64,000 nt of DNA from positions 51,146,443 to 51,210,442 of the forward strand of contig CP136068.1 in assembly GCA_032622095.1 (NCBI GenBank), written 5' to 3'. Shown here piece after piece: positions 27,301-42,300 of the stretch. Position numbers and translations under genes: made by a program. This DNA is from Siphonodentalium dalli (lineage: Eukaryota; Mollusca; Scaphopoda; Gadilida; Siphonodentaliidae). Position 1 is the stretch's first letter. Every line of letters begins with the position of its first letter. The notes below the pieces were generated by a model. The model made no database searches. It was not told the DNA's origin and was given only the letters and a program-made list of their open reading frames with translations.

Positions 27301-30300
27301 TGAGGGACACCTCCTATCAGCTTCACTGTACCATTGAAGGACACCTCTTATCAACGCCACTGGATCATTCAGGGACACATCCTATCAACGCCACTGTATC
27401 ATTGAGGGACACCTATGAACGCCAATGGATCATTGAGGGACACATCATATCAACACCACTGTATCATTGAGGGGTACCTATTAACGCCACTGTGTCATTG
27501 TGGGACACCTATCAACGCCACTGGATCATTGAGGGACACATCCTATCAACGCCACTGTATCACTGAGGGACACATATCAACGCCAATGGATCATTGAGGG
27601 ACACATCCTATCAACGCCACTGTATCATTGCGGGACACCTATCAACGCCACTGTATCATTGGGGGGCACATATCAACACCACTGTGTCATTGAGGGACAC
27701 TGCCTATCAACGCCACTGTATCATTGCGGGACACCTATCAACGCTACTGTATTATTGAGGGGCACCTATTAACTCTTTCACCACCGAATATATGAGGGTA
27801 AAATGCCCCAGACCCCAGATGTACAGGACTTAATTAGGATTTGTTTTGTCTTTAGCGCCAAGCCTAAATACTGATGTTTAGAGGGATCGTGGGTATGGCA
27901 AACCATATATTGCGGTGATCAGCAGTGAATTTATATTCACATGAGGGTCACAGATGACCCTCGGTGCCGAACTTCCTTGACAACGGTTTCTAGGGAAACA
28001 CCCGTCATTGAAAAACACAAGATTTTGATAAATTTTCTACTGAATGGCACTCATACAATGCTGGCTATTTTTTTTTTGTGCACACACTGGTGATCACCCT
28101 GTGGTCAAATTTGAAGAATTGATTTCACCTTGTTTAAAATATCAGGCAAATGTTGGCTTGAGGTGGGGAAAGTTCTGTCAATCACAGTCCAAAATCGATC
28201 CAAAAACGAAAATAGGCAATGCAAAAATAAATCACCCAGTGATCACATTCAGTCACTGATAAATAATTGACTATATTGACCAAAATCTCTCTAATCGATC
28301 TAATTATATCTCACAATCAAAACAAATGAACTTCACACACTAGAAGTCCTTTTATTGACGAACTTAGAACACAAACTTCCTCAAAACGAAATCAATTCGA
28401 AACTGAATTCACTCCCTTTGTGCTATCTATTTATAACTTTGGGAATTCTAGTATAATGAGTCTTTCGGCTTCAATAGTGCGTTCGTTTTCAGGGTATTAG
28501 GCCCAATTGTCCGCGTAAAAGGTGTATCATACGCACAACTATAACACTTTAGACAATATTATTGCCAAATATATGAGATTTAATTTAAAAATATACTGCC
28601 GGACATAATGTCAGGCTAAAAATGAAAATGGTCGGACATTTGGCGATATGTATCGGGAAATGTCCGTGTCCGACTAACCGCTTAAATTCAGGCATGCTTC
28701 CAATGGAATTCGGATATAATATTTTAGTTTTCTATGGCAGGGACACATAGCAGGGACACATAGAGGGATCCCCAGAGGGATCTATATGAATTGTGGGAGC
28801 TATTACATTATGTAGCCGTGACACAGTTCGTTTCAAAAACGGATAAACAGGCGAACGCTTCTGCCCGCTACATAGCGGGCAGCGGGGTAGAACGTACATG
28901 ACGTCGTGCCCGCTATAGTGGGCAGCGGGGGGTGAAAGAGTTAACGCCACTGTGTCATTCAGGGACACCTATCAACGCCACTGGATCATTGAGGGACACA
29001 TCCTATCAACGCCACTGTATCATTGAGAGACACATCCTATCAACGCCACTGTATAATTGAGGGACACCTATCAACGCCACTGTATCATTGAGGGACACAG
29101 CCTATCAACGCCACTGTATCATTGAGGGACACTGCCTATCAACGCCACTGCATCATTGGGGGACACCTCATATCAACTTCACTGTACCATTGAAGGACAC
29201 CTCTTATCAACGCCACTGGAGCATTGAGGGACACCTATCAACGCCACTGTATCATTGAGGGACACCTATCAACGCCAATGGATCATTGAGGGACACATCC
29301 TATCAACGCCACTGTACCATTGCGGGACACCTAACAACGCCACTGGATCATTGAGGGGCACCTAACAACGCCACTGGATCATTGAGGGGCACCTATCAAC
29401 GCCACTGGATCATTGAAGGACACCTCTCATCAACGCCACTGGATCATTGAGGGACACCTATCAACGCCACTGTATCATTGAGGGACACCTATCAACGCCA
29501 ATGGATCATTGAGGGACACATCCTATCAACGCCACTGTATCATTGCGGGGCACATAACAACGCCACTGTATCATTGAGGGGCACCTATCAACGCCACTGT
29601 GTCATTGAGGGACACTGCCTATCAACGCCACGTTATCATTGAGGGACACCGCCTATCAATGCCACGTTATCATTGAGGGACACCGCCTATCAACACCACT
29701 GTATCATTGAGGGACACCTTATATCAACGTCATGCACTGGATCATTGAGGGACAACCTCCTCGGACCCCATGCAGAACCAGTGACATACGTCATAATTTG
29801 CTCGAAAATGACGACAAGATGTCTCACATCGAAGTGAGTATTTGTTTGCTATAACTCACTATGAATCCCATCCCCATGTACAAAAATGACTGTTGAGAAT
29901 ATATAAGTGGTGAAGTTACTTCGGTTACAATTTTTCTTGCCAAAATCTCAAAATCAAAAATGTTCGATATCCGTTTTATTTTTTTTTATTTTTTTTGCAG
30001 TAGGTCAATCCGAGATGAGTTGTGATAGCTCATTGGTCTAATATCTTGCTGATATCTTTGGAAAATATATAAAAACACGAATGCTGAAATTTCCAGGTTG
30101 TACGTTCATAACAATTTTCGAGCAAATTGCAACATAGGTTCCGGCCCTGTGTCTGCAGATTGAAAGAAGAAAGAACTGACCTTGAATATCCAGAAACACT
30201 CCTGTTGGTTGTTGTAAGGTAATGGGTGATTCGGCGTCTGAATATCAACGACAGAGTTAGACTCTGACATTGTGAATATATCACCACAGCCTGAAAGATA

Positions 30301-33300
30301 AAGTGCCAAAACTAAAAACTTGTATGTTATAAACTATTTTAATAATGGGTGTGTTGGTTGTTGCAAACCGATCATAACCTATAACGGCTATTCGGTTTGC
30401 TAAGTATATGTCGGTTCTTGGATGCTTCATTCGTATAATGGCTATTCGGTTTTCTAAGTATATATCGGTTCTTGGATGCTTCATTCGTATAATAGCTATT
30501 CGGTTTGCTAAGTATATGTCGGTTCTTGGATGCTTCATTCATATAATGGCTATTCGGTTTGCTAAGTATATATCGGTTCTTGAATGCTTCATTCGTATAA
30601 TGGCTATTCGGTTTGGTAAGTATATGTCGGTTCTTGGATGCTTCATTCGTATAATGGCTATTCGGTTTGCTAAGTATATGTCGGCGGTTCTTGAATGCTT
30701 CATTCGTATAATGGCTATTCGGTTTGCTAAGTATATGTCGGTTCTTGAATGCTTCATTCGTATAATGGCTATTCGGTTTGCTAAGTATATGTCGGTTCTT
30801 GAATGCTTCATTCGTATAATGGCTATTCGGTTTGCTAAGTATATATCGGTTCTTGAATGCTTCATTTCATATAATGCTTTTCTTCGATTCGTTCGGATTA
30901 TTCAAATACCGCGAAAATTAGAAAAACTTTAGAAAAAAATAACAGTAATAATTTTCTTAACGGTATCAGTTTGCCATACCAGCACCATAGCAAATTAGCA
31001 TGGCCACTTAACCAGGGGTGATACCACAAGCCCTTGTGTGGCGCCATTCTGAAGTCTATCCTGTCCGCTCTTCTATTGTATCATGTTGTTTTCAACAAAA
31101 TTGCACACGTTTAATGTTGACCAGGGTTGGGTATATCAGTTTAAAAATTATGACAGATGTATGTATATAATATGAGAGTGGTCTTCAAGGTAATGATATG
31201 ATATGACCCACCGTATGTAATCGGTTCGTAGATATGGTATCATGGTTACCCACCGTATGTAATACATTCGCAGATAATATATAATGGATGTAATCGGTTC
31301 GTGTATATGGTATCATGGATTACCCACCGTATGTAATCGGTTCGTAGATATGGTAGCATGGTTACCCACCGTATGTAATATATTCGCAGATAATATATAA
31401 TGGATGTAATCGGTTCGTGTATATGGTATCATGGATTACCCACCGTATGTAATCGGTTCGTATATATGGTATCATGGTTACCCACCGTATGTAATACATT
31501 CGCAGATAATATATAATGGATGTAATCGGTTCGTGTATATGGTATCATGGATTACCCACCGTATGTAATCGGTTCGCAGATAATATATAATGAATGTAAT
31601 CGGTTCGTATATATGGTATAATGGATTACCCACTGTATGTAATCGGTTCGTAGATATGGTATAATGGATTACCCACCGTATGTAATCGGTTCGTATATAT
31701 AGTATAATGGATTACCCACCGTATGTAATCGGTTCGTATACATATTATCATGGATTACCCACCGTATGTAATCGGTTCGTATATATGGTATCATGGATTA
31801 CCCACCGTATGTAATCGGTTCGTATATATAGTATCATGGATTACCCACCGTATGTAATCGGTTCGTAGATATGCTATACTGGATGTAATCGGTTCGTATA
31901 TATAGTATAATGGATTACACACCGTATGTGATCGGTTCATAGTAGCAGAATCCGACTTCCAGCGACGTGCCAGTGAGTGTTGAGTGCGGGGTAAGCCCCG
32001 TGAAGACCACATTGGCAGCGTCTACGTTTGTGAAGGTGTAACTTTGTTGGGAGGCGGTCATGTCTATAAAAAAACATAAAGATCCGTAATAATGTCACTG
32101 CCAGGGGAACACACATCTAAAGGCTTGGCCGGCAAGAAATGTATACACAGCATTTGTTTTTAAGACAAGTGCAGACATCAATAGGCGCAGGGCCACTTGA
32201 GTCTTCATTGCATCTCAATTGAGATGATTGTGAAGTGATCAAATTCAATTTACGAGATGGCCATGATTCATTTCAAAAGATGGAATCGTTTCAAGTCTCG
32301 CTATGAGCAAGAACTAATCTCCATGAGAACAGATGAATGGTACATCCACACCATTGCCAGTAGTTTTTGTTTGGCACATTTTGGATTGACACCGAGTGGC
32401 AAGTCGGAAATACAGACTGTTGATGAGAATAGTTAATAGTTATTCCAATATAATGTGATTACATTCATACCTTAACTTTTTCGTTTTAAGACCCTCGAAC
32501 TTCTGGCCAATACACATATACTGATACGCCATCGACCATAACACCAGGGTGAACAAACCTTTGAATTCTTGGCATCCGTCTTTGTCCATTTGGTACAAAA
32601 TAAACGGCTTTGACGTGGGCAATGATACATCGTTCTCGCGTGCTCCGTCTCGGCGACAACAATATCGTATGACGGTAAGGTCTGTGTAATTAGTTATGCT
32701 GTCTTGTAATGTTCCAGTCAGGACAGTATCCATGGTTACACTGAATTGTATGGTTCCGGGTGACGTGTCTGCAAGCAATATAGAAGGTGTTGAAACGGCA
32801 ACTTATACCATTCTTCGGGTCTACTCCCATCTATAGGGACGCGCGCGCTACTTTTAGTGTGTGCAATAGCTTACTATCCCGGTAAAAAGTGTGTCTTAGT
32901 GGTCATTTCTTTTATTTCTTGATTATGAATACTCCAATTATTTAAAATATGTGTATATCAGCTGCAAAATTTGCATCCAATCGAATTAATTGATTATATT
33001 TTTCAAAAATTGCTGAAAACTGACATGTTTTTATTGTTTTCTTGCGATTCAAACCATACAATGGGTCCAGAATCGATTATTTCCAAACAATAGGGCTAAC
33101 TGAGCACAAAAACATCCATTGTGACATGTCTGAATGTCGTATCGGGGCACAAGTGGCATATTTATCATCGATTTCCGAGCGCTGCTTTATTATCCCGTAT
33201 AGGCCCAGCTTAAATGGAACACAAGTGTACCTTTTTTTTAAGTCGAATTCAGAATAGCGTGTTGTTTACTGTAATTTTACCTAATATATGGATTTTTTTA

Positions 33301-36300
33301 AAGGAAAATTCATATATCATTGTAGTCACTGGCTATGTGTTAGTAAGAAGTTGATAGTGGACCAATCAATATCGATAAAGAAATGACGTCCGAGAGCGAA
33401 GCAGTTGAGCTCAATCATGATCGTATATGGGGCAGTTCGACCTAAATAGTCGCCGCGTCTAAACCCATTCGGGTCCGTAGATGTGCATAGGCCCTTATTT
33501 TGGCTATCATTATATGAACCTATCACAGTTTACACAAGTAACAAGATATTAAGTATCGCCGTGTATTGTTTGGTTTTGCTGTTTGGAATGGGATTAAAAT
33601 ATCATTAGACTAAATCAATACAATTATTAAGTCAAGAGAGGCTTAACCAGATGGTATACATATAAGCCGGACAGCTGTTATATAGGCAATCAATAAATAT
33701 ATAAAAAAAACGTCATTTGTTATTAAAACAAAATATCTTCTTTTAGAACACATAGCTCATCTGCATTGGCATCGTTGTAAAAATATATATACAAAAAACA
33801 TTTGCCATACATAGCATTAATGGTGACAAAATTATGGGACCCCGTTCTATTTGTTACCTATTTTGAGATATCAATAATTCATTTTGTGATATCAAAAAAT
33901 GAATATATGATATCACAAATTCGAATATATGATATCAAATTGTAAGCATTTAGTGATATCACATATTCGATTTTATGATATCATGTATTCATTTTGTGAT
34001 ATCACTTATTCGAATATGTGATATCATATATTCATTTTGTGTTATCAATAATTCGGACGAAAAAACTATTTATTGATATCACTAAATACATTTAATGTTA
34101 TTTATTGATATCATAAAATTAATTTATGATATCATAAAATCGAATTATTGATATCAATCACGAAATGCTTTCTATTTTGTAATATATTCGATTTTATGAT
34201 ATCATATATTCATTTTATGATATCACTAATTCGAATCAGCCATATCATAAATTCAGTTTGTGATATCAATAAATGGTAGCTATTTTATGATATCACATGT
34301 TCGATTTAATGATATCACTAATTCATGGACTCACGGGCGCCGTTCTTCCATTTATCACATATTTAGTGATATCAATAATTCATTTTATGATATCACTAAA
34401 TGAATATATGATATATATAACAATGACTTTATGATATCATAAAATTATTTTAAGATATCATAATTCCCAATTGCGATATCATAAAATCTAATTTTGATAT
34501 CACAAAATAGGAAGTATTTTGTGATATCAATGATTTTATTTTGTGATATCATAAAATGTTGGGGAATTAGTGATATCACAAAATGAATTTAAGATATCAC
34601 AAAATGGAATTAGTGATATCATAAATTCATTTTGTGATATCACAAAATTCGAATATATGATATCACAAAATAAGAAAGCATTTAGTGGATATCAATAATT
34701 TGATTTTATGATATCATAAAATGATTTAATGATATCATAAAATGTTGAAGGAATAGTAGTCCGGCTATGCTATTTCTATTTATTATTATCGCAAACTGAA
34801 TTAGTGATATCACAAATTAAATTTTATGATATCACAAAATGAATTTATGATATCACAAAATCGAATTAGTGATATCACTCAATGTTTACTATTTTGTGAT
34901 ATCAATAATTCGATTTTGTGATATCAAAAATTGAATTTACAAATTGGAATTAGTTATATCTTTAAATTATTTTGTGATATCATAAAATATGTAATGAAAT
35001 CATATAGTCGATTTTGTGATATCGTTTATTCATTTTCACAAAATCAATTATTGATATCACAAAATAGGTAATAAACAGAATAACGATGCCGCATACAAAA
35101 AACAATAAACATAGCAATGCCTCATTGTGGACATTTTGTGGCTGTGTGCAGATTTAAACATTATCACATTACACTCACCATCGGGACACGATGGTCCGTC
35201 TCGAATGATGCAGTACACACCACGTGGCCAAACGACGCTGGATGTCGTCTGCTGATTTTTGCAGTATTCGTGCGTCAGCGCAGGACCGGAAATGGAGCCA
35301 GAAGCGCTATATCTGCTGCTAGTCGTGACGTCAGCAGTGCCATGCATGGTTGACGAAGCAGAGCTCATTGTGGCGTCCGGACAGCCGTCTGCGGGCTTCG
35401 GTAGAATAAAGTCGCCACCAGGCCACTGAGATGTCTTCAGTGAGAGATCTGTAATCCCCAGTAACCGGTAGACATTAAATCAGGAAATAATTATCGGCGA
35501 TAAAATTAGATCACATAATCATAATCATAATGATAGCATTGGAAATATATATATATATATATGGTTGTCAGTTTTGGAACATTAACAGAATTCAAAAGTC
35601 TGATTGATTTGATTTATGTTTATACCAACAGAAATATGACTTTTATTGCTGATATTAAATTGTTGTGATAGTATATAGCATTACCAAATGCAATACCTTA
35701 TTGGGACTAAAAGTCGAATGACTTGTTCCTCTTTAAATTGATATTGATATTGATATTGATATAGAGTTGTAACGTCGAGAAAAAATGTTAATATACGAAA
35801 AAACAATGTTCCAAAGTATTTTCCAACAGTTCTGACGGATTGACAACTGATGTGACTCAGGAGCGGTATTATGTAGCACGCAGATGGCCAATTCGAAATA
35901 TATATCTAATAGTGGCATTTACTCAAACAAGATGTACTATGTATGGCACGAATGGATATGGTAATATTTTCCACCCAGTGGCGTACATGGCAAACAGAGT
36001 GAGGTTTGGGAGACAACCCCACACCATGAATTTTCAACAGTTGGAAATATCATAGGTTGAAATTGTTCTGATAGTTTGATTTTCCAATCAATATTACAGT
36101 AATGCCCTGAGTAATCGACCCCTTAACCACAGCATAATTATGGGTAACTTTTCAGGATTTAGTCGGAAATATGGCTTGTTGCCATTCATCGGAAAGCTCT
36201 CCCCGAGCTTTCCGATGAATTAATTAGAGCATTACTGTACGTTTCTCTCCTTGTTCTGAGACGTACGTTATTTGTTGACACTCTCGGTGAAGGTGTGCGG

Positions 36301-39300
36301 TAATCACAGTCTGGGGTATAACGGGGGATCACTGTCGTCGATTAAACTTATCCAACACAAAGTTGTGGAATAAAACAGAACACAACTTTCACCATAATCT
36401 AGAATCAGTTATAGTATTATAGAACTCGTTGTTGGTGGCGCACAGTCGTATTTGTCTTAAGCCCATTAAGATGCGCGTTGTGTTTTGTCTTTATATGTGC
36501 TGTATGGTATTCGTTCGATTCAAGGTCACCATTCCAAGATTGTGAATTATATATTAGGTTCGTACCCCCGTTGTATAGTGTAGTGCATTGATCATTTGGA
36601 TCCAGGCCAGTCGGGCATATACACTGACATTTGCCTTCGAGGAGAGAGAAATAGCCATCATTCTCGCAAGGCACGCCGCTGGATGGACAAGCTGAACCTG
36701 AAGATAAAATACGGAACAGCATATTTTTAGTAGTTTTGACACTGGTTTTATTATGACATTCTGGCTGTCAGAATGATCACGAAATTACAAATTACCCTAT
36801 CCGAGGTGAATGATAAACCTGCGCAAGACATACATGTATACTTTCTGTTAATAGTGAAATTGTGTAACCCCGTAACTTGTCAGAAATTTCGACAGCTGAT
36901 TAGTCGATTTAAAATACAGACATGGTAAAAATTAAGGAACCTGCATGGTTGTCGTTTTAGTCGCTAGGAAATATCTTGATGTTGCCCCTGTTATGTGCAC
37001 AAACGGAGGAAAGACCGCAATGGGTAATTTAATTACGGAGCTGATTCTAGACCAGATGACACTGCAGGCCTGCACCCGGTGGTCGTGTGGTTAGAATACA
37101 GGGGCGCTTCCATTGACCGTCTAAAAGGCTTTGTAATTATAACAGAAATCAAATTGCCAAAAGCGAAACAATAGTGTGCAAAAATCCAAAATGAATAGAG
37201 AGTCCATTTCCGCCATTGGCTAACCTTCATGAACTGTGACCCAATTAACTGCAACATTGGCTCAGCAATACAAACCGATCATTTCAATACCAATCTAACA
37301 AATGGAAATTGAAATTGATGAAATGACGAAGAAGCCATTTTGATGACCTTCTCACTTGAAAAAGTTGAAGTTTATTCTAAATCGGAACACGTTGGAAATA
37401 ATATACCGATATTATATATACCCACCCCTTATGGATTACGCCGCTGTATACTGCATGGGACCCAGCCCCTGCAAACCTTTTGATCCAATTAGACAGAGTA
37501 CACGCCGATTACTGCACCTATATAATCACCGAACTTACCCGATCACTCCCCTAAAAAAAACTGTTATGCGAATTGGGAAGGAGAACATTAACTGACAAAA
37601 GAAAATTTCACAGGCTGCATGCCATTTATATAGACTGTAGAATAATACTATGTATAGAATATAGAATAAGAGTCCATGCTGTTTGACTGATCTCATGCCA
37701 ACCTGTCCAGAAACTACTTGCACACTCAGAAACAATACCCCTCCCCCACTATAGCAATCGAGAACTAAACATTTTAGTATTATTCCTGCGATCTACGAAG
37801 GACTGGAACGAACACTACCCAAAGAAATTAACAAAGCAATTTCAAAAACATTTAGCCTCACCAAATATAGTACTGAAATCCCCCTGATAATTCAATACTC
37901 GAACACAGTCCATGGTAAGCTTCCTAACTTATGTAGCGACTTAAATTCCGAAACAATTTGAAACCTTATTAGTGATAATCCCAGACACCCTTCTGGTCAG
38001 TGTTCTGGTTCTTATATCGTACATCGTAGGCGCAAGTTTTAAATGGAGGTTCGCTCTGTTGTATGGCCATTCGTATATATAACTAGATAATTTAGTATAT
38101 GTACCTTGGCAGTTGTATGTTTCGGAGATCGATCGAAACATGTAAAAATAATGTTGGTCCAACCTAGGTAGGAATTCGTCCGCTGAATCAAGCGGGACTA
38201 ACTCGTCGGTCTGCAATGAAGATAATATATGATAATCTGCAAGGCATATCTAGAACGACCCCGGTATAATAGTAAGAAGACAGACAATGCGAAGGATTGT
38301 GCAAATAGTCGTGGAACTATATGCGTATATAGGCCTATTAGCCTATACGCATGTCAGCGACGCGAATTCTTGATTAATAGTGTAGATCGTGTTGGATGCC
38401 AGTGGACTTCGATAATTATATATGTCTTGATATAGCCTATCGGCTTTTGATAATAAAAGCCCCTATATTGTAATGTACATAGTGAATGCTATAGACTACA
38501 ATGTACGTTGCTGCGATGCAGCGAAGACGACATGACACGTTCAGTTATGTCTGGAAATCTGATTGTATTCTTATATATTTTCACAAAATCTGCTGAGAAT
38601 TTGTGACTAGCCAACGCAGATTTTCAAGCACTTAGCAATGATCGTGTGATCGATATAAATATCTCGCTTCAATTCAGCTTTTAAAAACAACCCCAATTAT
38701 TCTGCCGATCGATTTTAGTGATTCTGCCAACAATTTGTGACGTCGTGTTCGCGTTACGGTCTGTTTATTGGGATATGATCACCGAACTTGATCTCGTGTG
38801 ACGTCGTGTTCGCGTTACGGTCTGTTTATTGGGATATGATCACCGAACTTGATCTAGTGTAACACAGACGGGCTATTAGTCCAGTGCATTTATGAGAAAA
38901 TAGGGCTGAACCTCAAAATAATTGCAACACAAAAGATTTTGTTTTATTTTGGTTGGGAGCATCATAGAGTATACTCAGCTCAAAATCAACAAAAATCTGA
39001 ACATGCGAAATGGCCCTTTTGATGCAAAAAGTGGCGAAAATGATGACAAATTGGTGAAAAATGGAGATTAACATTTTTTGTTAATAACTCTTGATGTAAA
39101 CATACAATTGTTATATTTTCACAATGATAAACTGTGGTACAGTTGTATCCAAGATTTTGTATCATTTTATTCTATAAATATTGATTAAATCTTTGAAATT
39201 TGGGTCAAAAAGTTGAAAAATTTGCCAAAATTCAGTGAAAACTGGAAGTCTACAATAACTCTTGATGCAGTTGTAAAATTGTCATAACTGGGCTTGGAAC

Positions 39301-42300
39301 TATTGTTATATAGTTATATCCACAATTGTGGGGTTTTTTCATGTTGTTACTACAACCAAATAATCAAAATATTTTAGGGTGAAAAGATGTAAAAATGTCA
39401 AGAAATCAGAGAAAAATGGAATTTAACATAACATGTTTATGCATTAGAAAATTGCCATAGTTGGACTTGGACTGTTGTCAGTCAGTTATATATGGGATTT
39501 TCCATCAATTTTGTGCCAGGTTGTGTAATCAATGACACTAAGTTGTCCATATCTTGTGGCAAAATAGTTAAAAAAGAGAGAAAAATATAGAAATTCATTA
39601 AAAAAATATATAATTTTGAAAAAATAATAAGTCTGGATAGATCATTCTGATTTTCAGTCTATGCATCCATTTCACTATTGCCGAAAGGCTGTGTATTCGA
39701 ACAGTCAACACCTTGGCATTCCCCACAAGACATAGAACTCATAATTCCATGTTTTCGGCATGTGCACCTATTGCTTTTGCAGTCCGTTTTACATTTACAA
39801 CGAATGATGTTCAGTAGTTCTTTTCGAGCTGGTGGTTCCTCATATTTGATAGGATTAAGCCGCCCATCCTTAACCTGCCAATCTCCAATCAGTTGGTTCC
39901 AAATTAAGCCCCTTCCAACACTGCACCTGGTGATAGTGTATGTAAATGAAATCCTTTTCTACCTAAAAGTCTGACACAGCAGGTTACATCACCTCTGGTC
40001 GACGCTTTGGCAACAGTGATAAGCCTCTGAAACAAGAGTTGTGGGTCGATGTGTACAACGTCGTTGTCGATCTTGAGAGACGGAGCACTCATTATTATTG
40101 CTTGGGATGTTCGCTTGAATACATAACTCATAACATCTTTCCCTCCCATGTTCATAAAAAGGATCTTTTTCGTGCCTATTAGTTCAGTGCATTTATGAGA
40201 ATAAAGTGACAAACCTCAAACTAATTGCAAGACAATTTTTCTTGCAGGAATAAGTCTATTAACCAATTATAAACAACATACTAAAAATCAAAAAGGATCA
40301 AGAAAGGAGAAATTGATGAATTTTGTGAAATAAATTTAGTAAAAGTTGGTAAAATACCCATTTTATACCTTTTCAAGGATGTTTATATAAAACATTTCCT
40401 TCCATTTATATATCCATTTTGTTGAGTACACAATCCTGATTACAGAACAGAAACATTTTCCAGATACGTTGAGAATTTTTCGAGTTATGTGCCTCCAAAT
40501 TTGGGAGTTTGTCTAATTTCGGAGCCTCAATTTCTGAAGAATTAGCTAAAATCCATATTTTAGGGTCTAGTATTTTAAAAACTAGAGAACAATGAAGGGA
40601 TATCTTACTGTTGTATTAGTTGCCTCACTATATTGTGCGCAAAAAATGATTTCTTTATGCATCTATGATCGAGAAGACAAAAATATTCTTAAACAAAATG
40701 TGTGTTCCATTGTATGGACGTAGCCAAATTTGCCTTGTGACACAGAACTGGTGTGATGAAATACCATATTTGAGGTCATACAACGCAATAAATTGATATC
40801 CATATGCCCTGTATTTCTCATAACCTCTTACATATACTAGGTTAAATACACTGTGCTGGATTTGCTAAACACATATGTGCCATAATCAACTTATGGCCCT
40901 ATGCATCCTTTGTATTGACTCTTTTCCAAAAATGCCATTTTGGACCGTTTTGTGGTGTTTTTATCCATTTAAAATAATTTGTGTGTACAAATAGTAAACA
41001 ACAATGAATACAATTAGTGTTTAATGTGTAAACTCATTTGAACGTTCCTCCTAAAACACTTAGTGTTGGAAAAAATATGATTACGTTGGTTATGCCAATC
41101 AACAGTCACTGGATTTCACATATTTTTCAAGAAACTGACTCCAAATTTGAATGTTGATAATGGGTATAGGGTGAAATCACAAAGGCTATGATCTTGTCAC
41201 CATATTCTAGTCATTGGGTTGTTTTATTCCAGTTTGTGCAGATTATTCTTGCATGGTAAACAGTTTAGTACTTTAATAATTATTAGATGTTTATTTAGAA
41301 CTTTATCAGCATGTTATATAGAACCAGCCCGAAATAATGATTCGTCATTTCGCCATTGAGTTACAACAAAAAGGATTGTAGCTCTAAATATGAACATCAA
41401 AACAGGAAGCAGTTTACTCTGTATGAAAGAATAAGGTGTGTAGGAGCTGGTGATGTTAAAGTTTTATGCATCAAGGTCCATATTTTTTAGATTTTGTCAA
41501 TATGGTTTCCCCTACCCCATTTTTCAGATATTCAAATTTGGCATCAGTTTCCGGAAAAATTAGTGAAATTCAGTGACATTCATTGACATATCCAACATCA
41601 GGCATTTATTTCAACACTAAAGTGTTTCAGGAGGAAAGTTCAAATGATTTTGCACATTAAACATACATTGTTTTTACAATTTATACACAAAAACCTTTAA
41701 AAATGAAAAAAAACGCCCAAAATGGCATTTTTAGATGAGTCAATTCTAAAGATTCATAGGGCCATAATTTGATTTTCTACACCATGATTTGGGAAATTCC
41801 TTTACAATGTGTTTAACGATGTATACTTAAGTGATTATGAGAAAGACAGGGAATATAGATATATAATTATTGATTTGTATGACATCTAATATGCTATTTC
41901 ATCACGCCGGTTCTGGACCACAGGCAAATTTGGCTGTCCATACACACATTTTTTTAAGAATATTTTTGTCCTCTCAATCATAGATGCATAAAGAAATCAT
42001 ATTTTGTGCACAACCTAGAGAGGAAATGACTAAAACAACAAGGAATCCCTTCATTTTTTCTTTATTTTTTGAAATACAAGACCATAAAAAAATGGATTTT
42101 AACTAATTTTGAGAAATTGAGCCTCCGAAATTAGACAAACTCCAAATTTTGGAGGCACATAACTCAAACAATACTGAACGTATCTAGGAAAGGTTTTCTG
42201 TTCTGTAATCAGGGTTGTGCACTCTACAAAATGGATATATAAATGGAAGGACATGTGAAAGGAAGTTTTTTATAAACATCCTTAAAAAGCTATAAAATGA

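Noticed and set aside
27000-29735. CRISPR-like regular repeat array
   Set aside because: Units are directly adjacent and variable in length with no unique spacers, in a eukaryotic intron; it is a minisatellite.
30408-30932. 174-codon plus-strand frame with periodic FIRIMAIRFAKYMSVLEC text
   Set aside because: It is the translation of a 54-bp minisatellite without stops; the other strand is open as well.
33326-33526. Open minus-strand frame between ApeC exons 1 and 2
   Set aside because: The ApeC sequence is continuous and in phase when 35179 is joined to 32768; including this frame would break the domain.
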